A DNA stretch of 56,686 nt, taken from RGIG2945 sp045540355. GTDB lineage: Bacteria; Bacillota; Clostridia; Oscillospirales; Acutalibacteraceae. The number at the start of each line of letters is the position of its first letter. The stretch's first letter is position 1. The notes beneath the pieces are model-generated. The model worked only from the letters and a program-made list of their open reading frames with translations. It ran no database searches and had not been told where the DNA came from. Below, piece after piece: positions 32,778 through 41,150 of the stretch. The translations under genes and the position numbers were made by a program. Location of the stretch: NCBI GenBank assembly GCA_045540355.1, contig JAZQHB010000027.1, forward strand, positions 1 through 56,686. Direction: 5' to 3'.

Positions 32778-33722
32778 ATGATGGATATTAACGGATATTT
32801 GAAAAACTTGGGTAGATTTATTCTCAATTCTGCGGAAGATTACGCACGAAAAAACAACAAACCTACGCGTCATCCTATTAAAGAAATAGGAACAACTGTT
32901 ATCGAAGAACTTGCGAAAGAGGAGCCGATTATTGAAACAGTTGAAGAACCAGTTCGCAACGAGAAGCCGATTCTAAGAGACAGCGATAAAGAGTTTATAA
33001 AACTTTATAAACAACTCACATATCGACATAACTCTTGGTCTGTATGGAGCGACTTCGTGACGATGTTTGCGTGTTCGTTATCGAACCCTGTTGATAAAGA
33101 GCATTTTGAAGAAAGAGAAAATCTTTATTTGAAGATTATCAACAAGTACAGCAAAGACGAACAGCAGATATTCCCTAAACTTGCGGCAGAAACAGTTATG
33201 GCTTTAGAGAGAAATCCGGAACAGGACTTTCTTGGAAAAATCTATATGAATTTAGGTTTAGGTAGCAAAAGCACTTCACAGTTCTTCACACCATATCATA
33301 TTTGTCAACTTATGGCGGCTGTTTCAGTTGGTAATGTTGTAGATGAGATTAATGAGAAAGGTTATATTTCTATCAATGACCCGACTTGTGGAGCTGGAGC
33401 AACTCTTATTGCTGGTGTTCACGAAGTTAGAAAGCAATTGGAAAAAGTTAATATGAATTTCCAAAATCACGTGTTGGTTGTTGGTCAGGATATTGATTTC
33501 ACTGTTGCGATGATGTGTTATATCCAACTTTCTCTTCTTGGAGTCGCTGGTTACATAAAGGTTGGGAATTCACTAACTGAACCAATGACTACGGACGATA
33601 CGACTGAAAATTATTGGTTTACTCCGATGTATTTCTCTACGGTTTGGAGAACGCGACGGATGCTACAAAAAGTGGATTCCATAACTCGAAAGGAAGAGGA
33701 AAATGGGAATACAATTACGTGA
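32778..33722 (+). CDS. N6-adenine methylase-like protein lacking a clear catalytic NPPY
   Basis: 314 residues. Central part has the HsdM-like features SQFFTPYHICQLMA, DPTCGAGATLI (SAM-binding motif I) and VVGQDIDFTVAMMCYIQLSLLG. The usual (N/D)PP(Y/F) motif IV is not visible; after GNSL the protein reads ENYWFTPMYFS. So it may bind SAM without methylating adenine, or be a family variant. Length is short for HsdM. Two adjacent ATG codons at 32778 and 32781 follow AAAGGAGG. Overlaps the helicase by 20 bases. Confidence 0.75.
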   Translation: MMDINGYLKNLGRFILNSAEDYARKNNKPTRHPIKEIGTTVIEELAKEEPIIETVEEPVRNEKPILRDSDKEFIKLYKQLTYRHNSWSVWSDFVTMFACSLSNPVDKEHFEERENLYLKIINKYSKDEQQIFPKLAAETVMALERNPEQDFLGKIYMNLGLGSKSTSQFFTPYHICQLMAAVSVGNVVDEINEKGYISINDPTCGAGATLIAGVHEVRKQLEKVNMNFQNHVLVVGQDIDFTVAMMCYIQLSLLGVAGYIKVGNSLTEPMTTDDTTENYWFTPMYFSTVWRTRRMLQKVDSITRKEEENGNTIT

Positions 33723-34962
33723 TTACCAGTTAGACGCAGTCAAACGCATGAAAAACGGTTGCATTCTCTGTGGAGGGGTTGGTTCTGGGAAATCTCTAAC
33801 TTCCTTGGCTTATTACTATCTACAACAAGGCGGTGATATTAACGCTCTTAAAGGTGATGGTTATGTTCCTATGGACGACCCACCAAAAGACTTATATATT
33901 ATCACTACTGCTCGAAAAAGAGACACCTTAGAATGGGAGGCTGAATTGACCCACTTCCTCCTCTCCACTCATCCTGAAGTAAACTTATATTCTAACAAGG
34001 TTGTTGTGGACTCTTGGAATAATATAAAAAAATACGAAAAGGTTTATAACGCATTCTTTATATTTGACGAACAGCGAGTTGTTGGTTCTGGAGAATGGGT
34101 AAAGGCGTTCTTGAACATCGCAAGAAAAAATAGATGGATTTTACTTTCTGCTACTCCCGGTGATTGTTGGGCTGATTATATTCCAGTGTTTGTTGCTAAT
34201 GGTTTCTATAGAAACAGAACCGAATTCAAGCAAAGACATATTGTTTATAGTCGCTTTACTAAATATCCAAAAATAGATAAATATTTGGAAACGGGACGAC
34301 TTTTAAGGTTAAAACAGTCTATTCTTGTTGATATGGACTTCAAACGCGAAACCAATGCTCACCACGAAGATGTCTATGTTACATATAGTGTAGAACAATA
34401 CAAAGATGTTAGCCGAACTCGCTGGAATCCATATAAAGAAGAACCTATTAAAAACGCAAGTGAATTGTGTAGCGTTTGGCGAAAAATCGTCAACACAGAT
34501 GTTTCTCGACAAATAGCTCTTTTGGAAATCATTGAAAAACATCCAAAAGCAATCATATTCTACAACTTTGATTACGAGCTTGAGATATTGAAAGGATTGT
34601 ATTATGGCGATGATGTTAAAATCGCTGAATGGAACGGTCATACTCACCAACCCATTCCCGATTGCGATAAATGGATATATTTAGTCCAATATAACGCTGG
34701 AGCTGAGGGATGGAACTGTATAACCACTGACACCATTATATTCTACTCACAGAATTATTCATATAGGATTATGGAGCAATCTGCGGGGCGAATAGACAGA
34801 ATGAATACACCATTCAAAGAATTATATTATTATCATCTCAAATCAAGGTCTGGAATTGATTTAGCTATAAGCAGAGCTTTACGAGAAAAGAAAAACTTTA
34901 ATGAAACTAAATATGTTGGCAGCAGAGCGACTCTTAGTGAGCAAAGGAGTCTGGCTGCGTAA
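33703..34962 (+). CDS. SF2 (SNF2-like) helicase
   Basis: 419 residues. Q-like start LRDYQLDAV, Walker A GGVGSGKS (about 23-30), IITTARKRDTLEWE (Ia), FFIFDEQ (II, DEQ in place of DEAH), LLSATPGD (III), and in the second lobe IIFYNFDYELE, QYNAGAEGWNC (V) and EQSAGRIDRMN (VI). Phage proteins of this size act in replication or recombination, and often lie near a VRR-NUC nuclease gene. AAAGGAAGAGG ribosome site. Confidence 0.9.
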   Translation: MGIQLRDYQLDAVKRMKNGCILCGGVGSGKSLTSLAYYYLQQGGDINALKGDGYVPMDDPPKDLYIITTARKRDTLEWEAELTHFLLSTHPEVNLYSNKVVVDSWNNIKKYEKVYNAFFIFDEQRVVGSGEWVKAFLNIARKNRWILLSATPGDCWADYIPVFVANGFYRNRTEFKQRHIVYSRFTKYPKIDKYLETGRLLRLKQSILVDMDFKRETNAHHEDVYVTYSVEQYKDVSRTRWNPYKEEPIKNASELCSVWRKIVNTDVSRQIALLEIIEKHPKAIIFYNFDYELEILKGLYYGDDVKIAEWNGHTHQPIPDCDKWIYLVQYNAGAEGWNCITTDTIIFYSQNYSYRIMEQSAGRIDRMNTPFKELYYYHLKSRSGIDLAISRALREKKNFNETKYVGSRATLSEQRSLAA

Positions 34963-34982
34963 ATCGAAAGGAGATTTTAAAA

Positions 34983-35213
34983 ATGAAGAAATTAATAGCA
35001 CTAATAATGATAATGTTGTTAGTTGTGGTATGTTTATCTGGTTGTACAGACGACACCAACACGGATAAATCATCAAATATAGATGTGTATTTTTGGACAG
35101 ATGAGACGACCGGTGTACAATATGTCATTTATTCGCATTCTGGCGGTTACTCTGGAATGGGTGGAATAACACCGCGACTTAATTTGGATGGTTCTCTTTA
35201 TACTACCGAATAA
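34983..35213 (+). CDS. DUF6440-like lipoprotein
   Basis: 76 residues. Signal peptide ending in lipobox LSGC (Cys about 21), then WTDETTGVQYVIYSHSGG...GGITPRLNLDGSLY, the DUF6440 pattern. A surface lipoprotein encoded by a temperate phage suggests lysogenic conversion or superinfection exclusion (inference). AAAGGAG ribosome site. Confidence 0.75.
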   Translation: MKKLIALIMIMLLVVVCLSGCTDDTNTDKSSNIDVYFWTDETTGVQYVIYSHSGGYSGMGGITPRLNLDGSLYTTE

Positions 35214-35230
35214 AACGAGGAGAAAAAACT

Positions 35231-35467
35231 ATGAAACCTATTGATTACGGAATGACTTTGGAGGAAGCTTGCGAAGCTATATCGGCTTTCGCGGCTTGTA
35301 TCCCTCCTATAAGTGAAAACGATATTAATTTGGTAAGGCTTAATCCTCGTTTGTCAAGGTTAGATAAATTCTTCATAATAAGAAAAATGAAGAAACAGAT
35401 GAATTATGAAAGAGCTAAGAACGAGTGGAAAACTATCGAACCGCTGAAACAGGAGGAGCATTTATGA
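35231..35467 (+). CDS. Hypothetical small protein
   Basis: 78 residues, helical, with LEEACEAISAFAACIPPISENDINLVRLNPRLS. Ends in an acidic tail that contains the AGGAGG for the next gene. Function unknown. Confidence 0.55.
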   Translation: MKPIDYGMTLEEACEAISAFAACIPPISENDINLVRLNPRLSRLDKFFIIRKMKKQMNYERAKNEWKTIEPLKQEEHL

Positions 35468-35682
35468 CTATTGAAAAAATAGATGAAATCTGGAATGGTT
35501 TTAAACAAAGAGCTGACCGTGCTGAACAGTATCAGTTTCCACAAATTTTAATGTGGCAGTTAAAATTAGAGCCATTATATGATGACCTTCATAAAAACTG
35601 GGACATTAATCACGCTGAGATTTTTGTCAAAATGATTAGATTTATGTATAGAAATCTCGGATGGGAGGTTGATGCAATATGA
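35464..35682 (+). CDS. Hypothetical small protein
   Basis: 72 residues from ATG 35464 (AGGAGG upstream). Helical: IEKIDEIWNGFKQRADRAEQ, NHAEIFVKMIRFMYRNLGW. Coupled at both ends by four-base overlaps. Function unknown. Confidence 0.55.
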   Translation: MTIEKIDEIWNGFKQRADRAEQYQFPQILMWQLKLEPLYDDLHKNWDINHAEIFVKMIRFMYRNLGWEVDAI

Positions 35683-36059
35683 TATATACAAGTTATTTTG
35701 CAATGTTAAAGTATTTGCCTGAAAATGTAATACCCATTTCAATTTGTGGTAAAGCTCCAGACTGGTATAAAGGTTTACAGTATAAAAAACTTGCTCCTAA
35801 ATATGACTTCTTTATGGAGTGGAAGAAAAACCACGACAACGATTATTACATAAAGTGCTTTAACGAGCAGGTGCTGGACAAGTTGGACTGGTTTCAAGTT
35901 TATGAAGAGTTACATGATCTTGCAGCCACTTGCGGAAAACCTCAGTATGAAATTGCGTTAATTTGTTATGAGAAATCAGATGATTTTTGCCATAGACATC
36001 TGGTTTCCGATTGGTTTAATAAAAATTTAGTAGCGTGTAAGGAGTGGGAGGATGTTTAA
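35679..36059 (+). CDS. DUF488-like protein
   Basis: 126 residues. IALICYEKSDDFCHRHLVSDW is the conserved C-terminal motif of DUF488 proteins (CYE...CHRH), and the N-terminus (YFAMLKYLPENVIPISICGKAPDWYKG) fits. The family is of unknown biochemistry; the Cys/His residues suggest a redox or metal role. ATGA overlap with the preceding gene. Confidence 0.75.
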   Translation: MIYTSYFAMLKYLPENVIPISICGKAPDWYKGLQYKKLAPKYDFFMEWKKNHDNDYYIKCFNEQVLDKLDWFQVYEELHDLAATCGKPQYEIALICYEKSDDFCHRHLVSDWFNKNLVACKEWEDV

Positions 36060-36387
36060 AGTCGGAGATAAAGTTATCACATCGATTGGACAAGTCGGAA
36101 TAATTACCGGAATATGTACCTGTGATGGATGTAAATCAAGAGGGTTTTATGAGCCACAGATTAAAACAATTATTGGTAATGATACGATTTGGTGTACCGA
36201 TAATGATAAAAGAGTTAATTTTAGGTCATTTTATCAAATTGGTGATCGGATATACGGTAATGTAGACAAAGATTATTTGATTGATGAGATAAACAGGGTT
36301 GCAGAACAAATTAAAGAAAATATAAAAAATTTTAATTCTTTAAAATGTCAGTTGGATTTCATTGATAATTTACAAAAAAAATTCTAA
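36052..36387 (+). CDS. Hypothetical protein, SH3-like start
   Basis: 111 residues. FKVGDKVITSIGQVGIITGICTCDGC.SRGFYEP looks like a small SH3/KOW-type barrel with a Cys pair, followed by a helical tail (LIDEINRVAEQIKENIKNF). Overlaps the DUF488-like gene by eight bases. Confidence 0.55.
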   Translation: MFKVGDKVITSIGQVGIITGICTCDGCKSRGFYEPQIKTIIGNDTIWCTDNDKRVNFRSFYQIGDRIYGNVDKDYLIDEINRVAEQIKENIKNFNSLKCQLDFIDNLQKKF

Positions 36388-36399
36388 AGGAGGACATGT

Positions 36400-36570
36400 A
36401 TGAAACACCTAATAAGTATTATTAAATTAATTTGCTTTAGCGTAATTGGAGCTTTTTCAATTGATAACGCAGTACATAATTTCTTCAAATCGAACTGGTT
36501 TTGGTTTGGGATGTGGATTATGGGAGCGGTCATACAGATAGCCTTTATATTTAAGAATATATTGAGGTGA
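36400..36570 (+). CDS. Small membrane protein
   Basis: 56 residues from ATG 36400 (AAAGGAGG upstream). Two hydrophobic stretches (LISIIKLICFSVIGAF and WFWFGMWIMGAVIQIAFIF). Unknown role. Confidence 0.5.
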   Translation: MKHLISIIKLICFSVIGAFSIDNAVHNFFKSNWFWFGMWIMGAVIQIAFIFKNILR

Positions 36571-36575
36571 CGCAT

Positions 36576-37094
36576 ATGGATATTATTGAATTTGTAGAAA
36601 AGATTTGCGGAGTTAAATTATTTGCATACCAAAAAGAATTTTTAAGAATGCACGAAAAAGCACGCAAAGAATTTGGTGGAGACTACAAAATCATTCTTGG
36701 TAGAAAAGGTAATGTCTATATGGTTACTGGAAAGGAGACCAAAATGAACGAAGTAAAATTATGCAAATATTACAACCACCATATGGATACTTTACTTGAG
36801 TATTGTAAGTGTCTATATAAATTAAAAGATTGTGGTTGTGGAGGTTCTTTACATATTTTGTTGGACGATGACAATATTGATACGGACGATATTCTATTTT
36901 GTCTTAACGAATGTGTAACCCACCCAGAAAAAGAAGAATCCGAACTCGGAGCCTTGATTTGTAAAGAATATTTAAAGCTCTCCTTTGAGGAAAGATTATG
37001 TTTTGATAGTATATGGAATGGAATGCCTAAGGAGTGTTTGGAATATGGCGATTGTAAAAATTGTCTACGGATGAAACACTTTGATGACATCTAA
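36576..37094 (+). CDS. Hypothetical protein, apparent two-part fusion
   Basis: 172 residues from ATG 36576 (GAGGTGACG upstream). Part 1 (about 1-55: IIEFVEKICGVKLFAYQKEFL..HEKARKEFGGDY) is basic and helical. Part 2 starts at an in-frame ATG (36744) that has its own GGAAAGGAGACC, and reads as a separate small protein (LCKYYNHHMDTLLEYCKCLYKL). Either a fusion or two products from one frame. Function unknown. Confidence 0.55.
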   Translation: MDIIEFVEKICGVKLFAYQKEFLRMHEKARKEFGGDYKIILGRKGNVYMVTGKETKMNEVKLCKYYNHHMDTLLEYCKCLYKLKDCGCGGSLHILLDDDNIDTDDILFCLNECVTHPEKEESELGALICKEYLKLSFEERLCFDSIWNGMPKECLEYGDCKNCLRMKHFDDI

Positions 37095-37121
37095 AAAAAA
37101 TACGAAAAGGAGAAAGAAAAA

Positions 37122-37385
37122 ATGACATTTGAATTGTTGAAAAAAATTATTCAAGTAAACAATATTCCAGAAAATGTTACTTTAGAAAGTAATAGTGGAT
37201 GGGAATGTAGTGCAACAGATATGAATGGCGCTTATTACAATTCCGAAGAAAACGTATTAGTATTTACACAGTATACCTGTTCACACGATGATTATTATAA
37301 CAAACCAGAGTGGAAAATGGTATATGGTAAAAAAGAAAGTTGGGATGATGATTTCGACGATAGGAGGGTTATAAATTATGATTAA
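37122..37385 (+). CDS. Hypothetical small acidic protein
   Basis: 87 residues, AAAGGAGAAAG ribosome site. Contains ESNSGWECSATDMNGAYYN and an acidic C-terminus with the next gene's AGGAGGG. Soluble; unknown. Confidence 0.55.
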   Translation: MTFELLKKIIQVNNIPENVTLESNSGWECSATDMNGAYYNSEENVLVFTQYTCSHDDYYNKPEWKMVYGKKESWDDDFDDRRVINYD

Positions 37386-37626
37386 ACTTTTGTATGTTAT
37401 ATTTGCTATTTTGATTCTGCTTTTAATAGTCCCAATCGGCACCTTCATTGAAAAGAAAGGTTTTAATAACGGTTGGTGTCCAAATTGCGGAACTCGATTA
37501 AGATTTTTCGATACGGATAGTCAAGGCGGTAGAGGTTATTGTTGCGACAATTGTTCATACCACACTTGGGTGTCTTATAAAAGAGTTGACAAAGAATATT
37601 TAAGAGGAGGCGGAATCAATGATTAA
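37378..37626 (+). CDS. Membrane-anchored zinc-ribbon protein
   Basis: 82 residues. N-terminal membrane helix (LLYVIFAILILLLIVPIGTFI) then a zinc ribbon (WCPNCGTRLRF...GYCCDNCSYHTWVSY). Cytoplasmic ribbon tethered to the membrane. Overlaps neighbours by eight bases on both sides. Confidence 0.6.
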   Translation: MIKLLYVIFAILILLLIVPIGTFIEKKGFNNGWCPNCGTRLRFFDTDSQGGRGYCCDNCSYHTWVSYKRVDKEYLRGGGIND

Positions 37627-37798
37627 AACACCGCTACCGAGAGAATTTGTTAATGCAAAAGTATCCGAAATTAGAACTGCAATTGGTTTACTAAATGGTT
37701 TACGAAGCTCTGTTAGTGCAGAGGAACGAAAAGCCATAGACACTGCTGTAGATGTTTTAGAGAAGCGTATTTACGATTTGCGTAGGAGGATGAGGTAA
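37619..37798 (+). CDS. Small helical protein
   Basis: 59 residues. REFVNAKVSEIRTAIGLLNGL...AEERKAIDTAVDVLEKRIYDLRRRM is a two-helix hairpin. GAGGAGG ribosome site. The next gene starts right after its stop. Confidence 0.5.
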   Translation: MIKTPLPREFVNAKVSEIRTAIGLLNGLRSSVSAEERKAIDTAVDVLEKRIYDLRRRMR

Positions 37799-38647
37799 AT
37801 GATTAAAATTGAAAACTTTGAAGTTGTCGGCTGGGAGCACGCCATCAGAGGAATGCGAAATCCTATGAACTCTTGGGAAAAGGGTGATAGTGAATTTCAC
37901 GAAGAGACAACTACTTCGACTATGGAAGATGGAAAAATTAAAAAAATGTTTGTACAGTATGACGCTCTTGGTATAGGTCCTAACGACCACGAACTTATGA
38001 TGAGACTCGCTAATGGTGGTCCAGTTCACGCAAAGTACAGACGAATGATTACCGTGTATGTGGATATTACTGCTCCATTATATTGGTGGAAAGAATTTGA
38101 TACATACAAGGTTGGTACGGTTGCTAACTCCTGCTCCACTATGCATAAAATTCACGAGAAAGAGTTTACAATAGATGATTTCAGTTGCGAGCATCTGTTT
38201 TCTGAAACTGATTTGCGTATTGGGGATACGGTTTCTCTTACTACTTTGGAGTGTGTAATCAATGCTCTGAATGAGTATAGAAATAAATACCTCGAAACAA
38301 AAAACAAAAAATATTGGTGGCAGATGATTCAGCTTCTTCCGTCTTCCTACAATCAGAAGAGAACGGTTAAGTTGAATTATGAGGTTCTCGTTGGTATTTA
38401 TAAATGGCGTAAAGAACACAAACTTGATGAGTGGCGGGTATTCTGTGAATGGATTAAGCAATTACCATATTCAGAGATTATTACCATGGAGTCTGAAAAA
38501 TTAATCCGTTATACCTATGAAGTTAATGGACATACTGGCGAAATAGTCGTAAACGAGTTTGCAACTGATGACGATATTAGACTCGCTATAATGGATGACC
38601 TGTATAATGTTGAGTACGAGAAAATGGAGGAAAACGATAATGAATAA
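37799..38647 (+). CDS. Possible flavin-dependent thymidylate synthase-like (ThyX-like) protein
   Basis: 282 residues. AIRGMRNPMNSW, IGPNDHELMMRLANGGPVHAKYRRMITVYVDITAPLYWWKEFDTYKVGTVANSCSTMH resembles the ThyX core (fold and order: R/N-rich helix, then a beta strand with APLYWWKE, then S-rich active loop). The strict RHRxxSxNExSxRY motif is absent, so the enzyme call is uncertain. Such proteins are common in the replication region of Clostridia phages. GAGGATGAGG ribosome site. Confidence 0.45.
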   Translation: MIKIENFEVVGWEHAIRGMRNPMNSWEKGDSEFHEETTTSTMEDGKIKKMFVQYDALGIGPNDHELMMRLANGGPVHAKYRRMITVYVDITAPLYWWKEFDTYKVGTVANSCSTMHKIHEKEFTIDDFSCEHLFSETDLRIGDTVSLTTLECVINALNEYRNKYLETKNKKYWWQMIQLLPSSYNQKRTVKLNYEVLVGIYKWRKEHKLDEWRVFCEWIKQLPYSEIITMESEKLIRYTYEVNGHTGEIVVNEFATDDDIRLAIMDDLYNVEYEKMEENDNE

Positions 38648-39101
38648 TCCCGAACTTTTAAACACTCTTATATTTCCTATTCTTAATCAGATAACAGAAG
38701 AATATGGTTACAAATATTCTACAGTAAGTCAACTTGACGATTTGCCCGGAACATTACGAGTGCATTTTGTTGATGAAAAAACACATACTCATTTGTCTCA
38801 CTTGTTCAACTTACGAGCTGTTGAAATGTCTTATGAACCACCTCTGTTCTTTTCATCTGCCGTGAGGACAGTTCTCGAAGAATGGAAAAAAGGCGACCAA
38901 CATAAAAAATACAGAGACATTTTAGTCGAGCAGATAAAAAGTGCCGGACAACAGCTCATCAACCGAGCTGAAGAAATGGTGTCTGAAAAACTTACTTTCG
39001 TTACTGGGTTTACAATCAATGTCGATATTCCACAACCTGCGGACAGACCAGTATCTATTAGTTGGACAGCAGAAACGATTGATACGAATCAGTTGAAATG
39101 A
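38640..39101 (+). CDS. Hypothetical protein
   Basis: 153 residues from ATG 38640 (GGAGGAAAACG upstream, in the preceding gene). Helical N-terminus, mixed middle with TLRVHFVDEKTHTHLSHLFNLRAVEM, C-terminus ending in a beta-rich NVDIPQPADRPVSISWTAE. Unknown. Confidence 0.5.
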   Translation: MNNPELLNTLIFPILNQITEEYGYKYSTVSQLDDLPGTLRVHFVDEKTHTHLSHLFNLRAVEMSYEPPLFFSSAVRTVLEEWKKGDQHKKYRDILVEQIKSAGQQLINRAEEMVSEKLTFVTGFTINVDIPQPADRPVSISWTAETIDTNQLK

Positions 39102-39110
39102 GGTGTAGAG

Positions 39111-39389
39111 ATGTTTAAGAAATTAACACTACACTGTCAGCAATGGAATCGTTGGCAAAAACACAGTTTGAATTCGAGGTTCCATAAAATATTGGTTTTG
39201 CTTAAGTTAAGGCGTAGTCCGTCTTTTGAAATGATGAAAGTCGGAGAACGAATTGCGGCAAACACGGTAAGCATATTTGGGAAAATTACAAAAGCTTTGG
39301 ACTCATCTGCAAAATCGTTTGCTGAGTTTAATGATATTGTTTGTGCTACTTTGGAGAAAGGAGTTAAAGGCGATGAGCAATTTAAGTAA
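39111..39389 (+). CDS. Hypothetical small protein
   Basis: 92 residues. Basic N-terminus (FKKLTLHCQQWNRWQKHS) and a helical C-terminus (MMKVGERIAANTVSIFGKITKAL). Function unknown. Confidence 0.45.
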   Translation: MFKKLTLHCQQWNRWQKHSLNSRFHKILVLLKLRRSPSFEMMKVGERIAANTVSIFGKITKALDSSAKSFAEFNDIVCATLEKGVKGDEQFK

Positions 39390-39630
39390 ATTTGATTCTT
39401 TCCTCGTTGGTGTCGATTTTACGCACGGAATTGAGAAAGGCGTGTTGATTGTCGGACAAAAAAGAATGAATCAATCTGTGGATATTATCAACGCTTTTCA
39501 AGGGCAGGAAGCTTGGGACTTGTATGAGAAACTCGTAACATCTAAGCCCGGTTTTATGAAGAATCGTCCTGATAATGAACCATCTGCGGATATTTTCAAA
39601 AATTCACCGAAAAAGCAAAGAAATAAATAA
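39373..39630 (+). CDS. Hypothetical protein
   Basis: 85 residues from ATG 39373 (GAAAGGAGTTAAAGGCG upstream, inside the preceding gene; 17-base overlap). Alpha-beta pattern FDSFLVGVDFTHGIEKGVLIVGQKR...VDIINAFQGQEAWDLYEKL. Unknown. Confidence 0.55.
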   Translation: MSNLSKFDSFLVGVDFTHGIEKGVLIVGQKRMNQSVDIINAFQGQEAWDLYEKLVTSKPGFMKNRPDNEPSADIFKNSPKKQRNK

Positions 39631-39651
39631 TAAGGAGAGGGTTGCTATGAA

Positions 39652-39852
39652 ATGAAAAATAACGACTTAAGGAAAAATGCTTCCGGATATTTTGACCCAA
39701 CTGCGTATGAAGCGATTAAGAACGCGGATAAAGAGAATGAAAGATTTCACGACTTGTTACATACTCTGCGTTATATTTGCAACCTTGCAGATTTTGAAAT
39801 AACGGAGCGAATTGTTCTTAGAGATAAGAAAACAGGAAAAGTTTACAGGTAA
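39652..39852 (+). CDS. Small conserved-looking protein
   Basis: 66 residues. The pattern YFDPTAYEAI...RFHDLLHTLRYICNLADFEITERIVLRDKKTGKVYR is that of short early proteins conserved among Firmicutes phages. GGAGAGG upstream; a three-codon ORF (ATGAAATGA) overlaps its start and could be a leader. Confidence 0.6.
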   Translation: MKNNDLRKNASGYFDPTAYEAIKNADKENERFHDLLHTLRYICNLADFEITERIVLRDKKTGKVYR

Positions 39853-39856
39853 CACA

Positions 39857-39885
39857 TTGACCGTATAGGGCTTATATGGTATAAT
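39857..39885 (+). promoter_or_regulatory. Sigma-A promoter
   Basis: TTGACC (39857-39862), 17-base spacer, TATAAT (39880-39885) with TGG just before it. Drives the 39914 micropeptide gene. Confidence 0.85.
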
Positions 39886-39913
39886 AATTACAAAGTTGAA
39901 AGGAGAAAAACTT

Positions 39914-40033
39914 ATGAGTAGAAATAAAAAACGCAGCACATTTGGTTTACTTATAGATTTCATTCTTGTATTATGTACCGGTGGATTGTGGTTACTTTGG
40001 ATACTAATAAGGTATCTTAGAAACAACAGTTAG
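39914..40033 (+). CDS. Membrane micropeptide with its own promoter
   Basis: 39 residues: basic start (SRNKKRSTFG), one membrane helix (LLIDFILVLCTGGLWLLWIL), basic end. AAAGGAGAAAAAC ribosome site. Own sigma-A promoter upstream and a hairpin with T-tract downstream make it a single-gene unit, so it may be expressed in the lysogen. Confidence 0.6.
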   Translation: MSRNKKRSTFGLLIDFILVLCTGGLWLLWILIRYLRNNS

Positions 40034-40403
40034 TCATATTTGTGGTGTAATTTGGCTCACTTTTTGCTCGATTTGAGCGATTTGTGAGCTATTTTTACGC
40101 CCACTTTTAATTTTTAAAAACGGGCTTTTGGACACTTTTGCCCACTTTTAAAAATTTCTGCCCACTTTTGTGTTGAAAAAATGCGTGATTTTGGTCAATT
40201 TTCTGCCCATTTACCCACTTTGTGCCCACTTTTAAAAACAAAACCGGGCAGCGAAAAACCCAGTGTTTATGCGGGTTTGCGGGGTTTCTGCCCACTTTCC
40301 CACTTATTTCTCTTATTTAATTGTGATAAAAAAATTAAAAAAATATATAAATAGGCGAAAAAAAGTGGGCTTTTGACCAAATCCATAAAAATCGGGTTTT
40401 GCA
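40034..40403 (+). other. Iteron-like non-coding region, candidate replication origin
   Basis: 370 bp without a gene. The decamer GCCCACTTTT stands complete at 40099, 40140, 40160 and 40224; shortened or altered copies at 40205, 40214, 40290 and 40299; one copy in opposite orientation at 40361. It is followed by a very A/T-rich stretch (40321-40360), as an unwinding element would be. The arrangement fits an initiator-binding array; a repressor-binding array is the alternative. Confidence 0.6.
40055..40097 (+). terminator. Nested hairpin, probable terminator
   Basis: GCTCAC (40055-40060) with GTGAGC (40084-40089) outside, and GCTC/GAGC inside, followed by TATTTTT. Ends the micropeptide unit and lies at the edge of the iteron region. 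Confidence 0.6.
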
Positions 40404-40432
40404 TTGATTTTCATACAAGACTGTGGTATAAT
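40404..40432 (+). promoter_or_regulatory. Sigma-A promoter
   Basis: TTGATT (40404-40409), 17-base spacer, TATAAT (40427-40432) preceded by TGTGG. Drives the 40479 gene. Confidence 0.85.
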
Positions 40433-40478
40433 AAGAAAGTGGATATTTTTACCACACAAATCGAAAGGAGAAACAAGT

Positions 40479-41054
40479 ATGGATAAGAAAAAATTACTAA
40501 TCTGTGCGATTGCTCTGGTACTTTGTGCCGGAATTATAACTATAGGTATATTAAGTGAAAAAGATGGCGGTGTCGAAAACGACGCGGGTACGGTTAGTCA
40601 AGTTGAAAATCAACAACCCGTAGTCGATGATGAAACCGAAACTACGCCTGTTAATACAGAAACAGCCGAGCCTCAAATATTAACAATTGAAAATTGCGAA
40701 GACTTGGCCAATCTCTTGACAGACGAATCAAGTGCTACTTCCAAAGCTTTTGTTGAAAAATACAAAAACAAGACTGTTGAGTTTGATGGTCATATAGCGG
40801 CAGTTAGTAATCACGACGATTTTGACACAAGATATGACATCTTAATGTATGCGGGAGATTACAATGAAGAAAGTGCCAAAGGTCCAAATTTCAAATTTGA
40901 GGATGTTAATACTAACGATTTAGGAATAGATGATTTATATTTACCAGCTTTTGTAGATGCAGGAAGCAACATACATATCGTGGCTGAAATAGAAAAATAC
41001 GATGATGTCGCTGGCGTCTTAAAACTTGACCCAATATCTATTCAATCCAGATAA
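40479..41054 (+). CDS. DUF4839-like exported/anchored protein, candidate moron
   Basis: 191 residues from ATG 40479 (AAAGGAGAAAC upstream). N-terminal signal/anchor helix (LLICAIALVLCAGIITIGIL), a Thr/Glu-rich linker, and a C-terminal domain with ENCEDLANLLTDE, TVEFDGHIAAV, YDILMYAGDYNE, GPNFKFEDVN and LKLDPISIQSR, the DUF4839 pattern. Own consensus promoter, placed beside the iteron array, outside the early and late operons. Probably made in the lysogen (inference). Confidence 0.72.
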   Translation: MDKKKLLICAIALVLCAGIITIGILSEKDGGVENDAGTVSQVENQQPVVDDETETTPVNTETAEPQILTIENCEDLANLLTDESSATSKAFVEKYKNKTVEFDGHIAAVSNHDDFDTRYDILMYAGDYNEESAKGPNFKFEDVNTNDLGIDDLYLPAFVDAGSNIHIVAEIEKYDDVAGVLKLDPISIQSR

Positions 41055-41094
41055 TTATATTTTTGGATAACACAATCTCTTTATGATTAACTTC

Positions 41095-41123
41095 TTGTAT
41101 TTATGTTTAAAGTATGGTATAAT
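41095..41123 (+). promoter_or_regulatory. Sigma-A promoter
   Basis: TTGTAT (41095-41100), 17-base spacer, TATAAT (41118-41123) preceded by TATGG. Drives the 41151 gene. Confidence 0.8.
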
Positions 41124-41150
41124 GTTCTTAAACTAAAGGAGGTTATCTGT

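Noticed and set aside
40099..40370. CRISPR-like array
   Set aside because: Repeats are only 10 bases, irregularly spaced and partly degenerate; there are no cas genes.
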